Source: Candidatus Fibrimonadaceae bacterium (GTDB taxonomy: Bacteria > Fibrobacterota > Fibrobacteria > Fibrobacterales > Fibrobacteraceae). From it: a stretch of 51,446 bases of DNA. The notes below the pieces were generated by a model. That model had not been told where the DNA came from, did no database searches, and worked only from the letters and a program-made list of their open reading frames with translations. The stretch lies in NCBI GenBank assembly GCA_031281345.1, contig JAITFN010000064.1, positions 1 through 51,446 on the forward strand, in the 5' to 3' direction. The translations under genes and the position numbers were made by a program. Below are positions 50,110 through 51,446 of this stretch, piece by piece (position 1 is the first letter of the stretch; every line of letters begins with the position of its first letter).

Positions 50110-50861
50110 AAACACGTTTTGCTCCAAGCCCAACTGGATATTTGCACAAAGGGCATATTTGGAGCGCACTCTGCGTTGCCGCTGTTGCAAAAGCAAAAAA
50201 CGCCTCTATTCATTTGAGAATTGAAGACCACGATAAATTGCGTTGTTCAAAACATTTTTCGGATATTATAAAAAAAGATTTGGAGTGGCTTGGTTTTGAA
50301 TGGCAAAGCGAGAGCATTCAAAGCGAGCGATATGAAATTTATGAAAAGTATTTTGAAATGTTGCAGAAAAAAAATTTGCTATATGAATTCTACAAAACCG
50401 ATAAACCAAAAATTATGCTGAAAAATCCAGAAGGCGAAGATTTTGCCATTAAGGATGCGCTTGAACAATGGACATATCAGTTTGCCGTTGTTATTGACGA
50501 TTTTGAAGAAGGCATAGATTTGATTGTTCGTGGTGAAGATTTGAAAGATTCCGTTGATAAGCAAATAACCCTTGCAAAAATCATAGGCAGAACAGAGATG
50601 CCGCTATTTATTCACCACAGCCTTATTTACGATTCAAACGGAAAAAAACTGAGCAAGAGAGACGGCTCAGACGGAATTTGCAGGGAGAGAGAAAACGGTG
50701 TTTCCCCAAAAAAAGTTTTAAGTGACATTTGCCGCCTTATGTTGCCGGATAAGGATATTCCAGAGGAGATTGGGTGGGAAGAGGCGGTTAATTTTTTTCT
50801 AAATTCTCCCCATTATGAAAACAGCCCTCTTTCTCTTAGCAAACGGTTTCGAAGAACTTGA
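50106..50861 (+). CDS. gluQ: GluQ-like glutamyl-Q tRNA(Asp) synthetase, lacking zinc ligands
   Basis: A 251-residue protein resembling the catalytic core of glutamyl-tRNA synthetase. It has RFAPSPTGYLHKGH (HIGH-type motif), LRIEDHDKLR, the long helix DIIKKDLEWLGFEW and KKLSKRDG (KMSKS-type). GluQ attaches Glu to queuosine in tRNA(Asp). It lacks the Cys cluster (CxC...YxxxC) that binds zinc in E. coli YadB; the corresponding segment reads LLYEFYKTDKPK. It is shorter than E. coli GluQ (~300 residues). The start overlaps the GH9 stop (ATGA) and its 3' end overlaps the DJ-1 gene by 47 nt in another frame. Confidence 0.82.
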   Translation: MKTRFAPSPTGYLHKGHIWSALCVAAVAKAKNASIHLRIEDHDKLRCSKHFSDIIKKDLEWLGFEWQSESIQSERYEIYEKYFEMLQKKNLLYEFYKTDKPKIMLKNPEGEDFAIKDALEQWTYQFAVVIDDFEEGIDLIVRGEDLKDSVDKQITLAKIIGRTEMPLFIHHSLIYDSNGKKLSKRDGSDGICRERENGVSPKKVLSDICRLMLPDKDIPEEIGWEEAVNFFLNSPHYENSPLSLSKRFRRT

Positions 50862-51366
50862 ATTCGTTGCCCCCTACGATATCCTCCACCGAGGCGGGAT
50901 TAAAGTCCAAACCGCATCAATTAGTGATAAAAAAGAAGTTACTGGCTCGCATAACATAACAGTTGTTGCAGAATCGCTTTTATCGCAGATTGAGGCTGTA
51001 CTTTTTGATATGCTTGTTTTGCCAGGTGGCGGACCAGGCACCGAAAACTTGTTGAAAAGCGACTTGGTAAAAAAATTGCTGATAAAAAGCTATGAGGAAG
51101 GCAATAAAATTGCCGCTATATGCGCTGCCCCAAAAGTTTTGGCAAACGCTGGAATTCTCAGCACCCACGAAGCCACGAGTTTTCCGGCAACAAGGGCAGA
51201 TGTTGAGCCTCTTTGCAAAAAATACTTGGACGTTCCCGTTGTCATTAGCGGAGATATAATAACATCAAGAGGGGCAGGAACAGCCGCAGAGTTTGGCTTT
51301 TGCTTGCTCTCTGTGCTTGAAAACTTTGAGCTGGCAGAAGAGGTTAAAGGAAAAATGAAATTTTAA
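50815..51366 (+). CDS. DJ-1/PfpI-family protein
   Basis: A 183-residue protein of the DJ-1/ThiJ/PfpI superfamily. It has an N-terminal Rossmann-like start (ALFLLANGFEELEFVAPYDIL), the nucleophile-elbow Cys103 in KIAAICAAPKVLA, conserved Glu14 that polarises that Cys, and GSHNITV plus SRGAGTAAEFGFCLL. Length and motifs match the YajL/DJ-1 branch. Such proteins are implicated in glyoxalase activity and oxidative-stress defence; the precise biochemical role is debated. The gene starts within the 3' end of gluQ, so it depends on coupled translation. No Shine-Dalgarno was noticed upstream. Confidence 0.9.
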   Translation: MKTALFLLANGFEELEFVAPYDILHRGGIKVQTASISDKKEVTGSHNITVVAESLLSQIEAVLFDMLVLPGGGPGTENLLKSDLVKKLLIKSYEEGNKIAAICAAPKVLANAGILSTHEATSFPATRADVEPLCKKYLDVPVVISGDIITSRGAGTAAEFGFCLLSVLENFELAEEVKGKMKF

Positions 51367-51381
51367 ATCAGCATTTACTAT
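51366..51381 (+). promoter_or_regulatory. Promoter-like AATCAGCATTTACTAT of the 51391 gene
   Basis: This is the same 16-mer as at 3867-3882 (minus), and TACTAT ends 9 nt before ATG 51391. The following TTTTCCCAGT is also found immediately before the smc start. Confidence 0.45.
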
Positions 51382-51390
51382 TTTCCCAGT

Positions 51391-51446
51391 ATGCTAAAAA
51401 AACTCTCCTCTTTCGCAGGTATAAAAGGTCCCCTTCTAACCATAGT
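51391..51446 (+). CDS. N-terminus of probable 2,3-bisphosphoglycerate-independent phosphoglycerate mutase (cut by window)
   Basis: Only 18 full codons are present (MLKKLSSFAGIKGPLLTI). The KGPLLTIV stretch, just after a short basic leader, resembles the N-terminus of iPGM, where KGPLLLVIMDG precedes the metal-binding Asp. The identification is tentative because the diagnostic DG is beyond the window. A TACTAT promoter-like box ends 9 nt upstream. Confidence 0.35.
   Translation, partial: MLKKLSSFAGIKGPLLTI

Overview
The window looks like a contig from a fibre-degrading member of the Fibrobacterota (Fibrobacter-like). It is AT-rich. It has GH5 and GH9 cellulase-type enzymes, C-terminal type IX secretion (T9SS) sorting domains on two secreted proteins, poly-serine linkers behind lipobox cysteines, a FISUMP (Fibrobacter succinogenes major paralogous) domain protein, and many large outer-membrane beta-barrels ending in an aromatic residue. 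Phylum is inferred from gene content; species cannot be named. The first 67 bases are poly-C and look like a technical contig end. No tRNA, rRNA, CRISPR array or insertion sequence was recognised, and no gene-free stretch exceeds about 170 bases.

Layout. (1) 68-3857, minus strand: an envelope-glycan operon with a shortened FAD/NAD oxidoreductase, two overlapping GtrA flippase-like proteins and two polytopic glycosyltransferases whose N-terminal modules are near-duplicates; the second is cut by the contig edge. (2) 3971-10890, plus: smc, an outer-membrane protein, a small lipoprotein, a diacylglycerol-kinase-like enzyme, a palindromic repeat cluster and a SprA-type putative metalloprotease. 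(3) 10891-23700, minus: a compact eight-gene fibrolytic operon with two GH5 enzymes, a CBM-like protein, three giant barrels with a common motif, a poly-Ser lipoprotein and a GH18-like protein lacking the catalytic glutamate. It contains no SusC/SusD. (4) 23853-26014: two convergent genes for a lipoprotein and a T9SS-sorted protein that share a putative carbohydrate-binding module. (5) 26212-28020: a PEGA-domain protein. (6) 28028-38190, minus: barrel/HEAT protein, ABC ATPase, KtrB, KtrA, RecC and RecB in one tight run. (7) 38229-42547: CpoB/YbgF-like lipoprotein, outer-membrane protein, FtsK. (8) 42589-45172: a small accessory island with a truncated RhuM gene, a FISUMP lipoprotein and a MACPF (perforin-like) lipoprotein. 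(9) 45259-51446, plus: rlmN, a TPMT-like methyltransferase, a YchJ-like SEC-C protein, an acyltransferase, GH9, a GluQ-like synthetase and a DJ-1 protein, mostly joined by ATGA stop/start overlaps, then the beginning of a probable phosphoglycerate mutase.

Two themes stand out. The first is cell-surface biology: the GH5/barrel operon resembles a fibre-attachment or uptake locus built without Sus proteins, and the MACPF/FISUMP pair is a candidate antagonism module. The second is gene expression: a T-rich CTANATT motif recurs upstream of many genes. In housekeeping genes it ends 6-10 nt before the start codon with no Shine-Dalgarno, as expected for leaderless mRNAs. In secreted-protein genes it ends 26-34 nt upstream and a GGAGG-like site follows.
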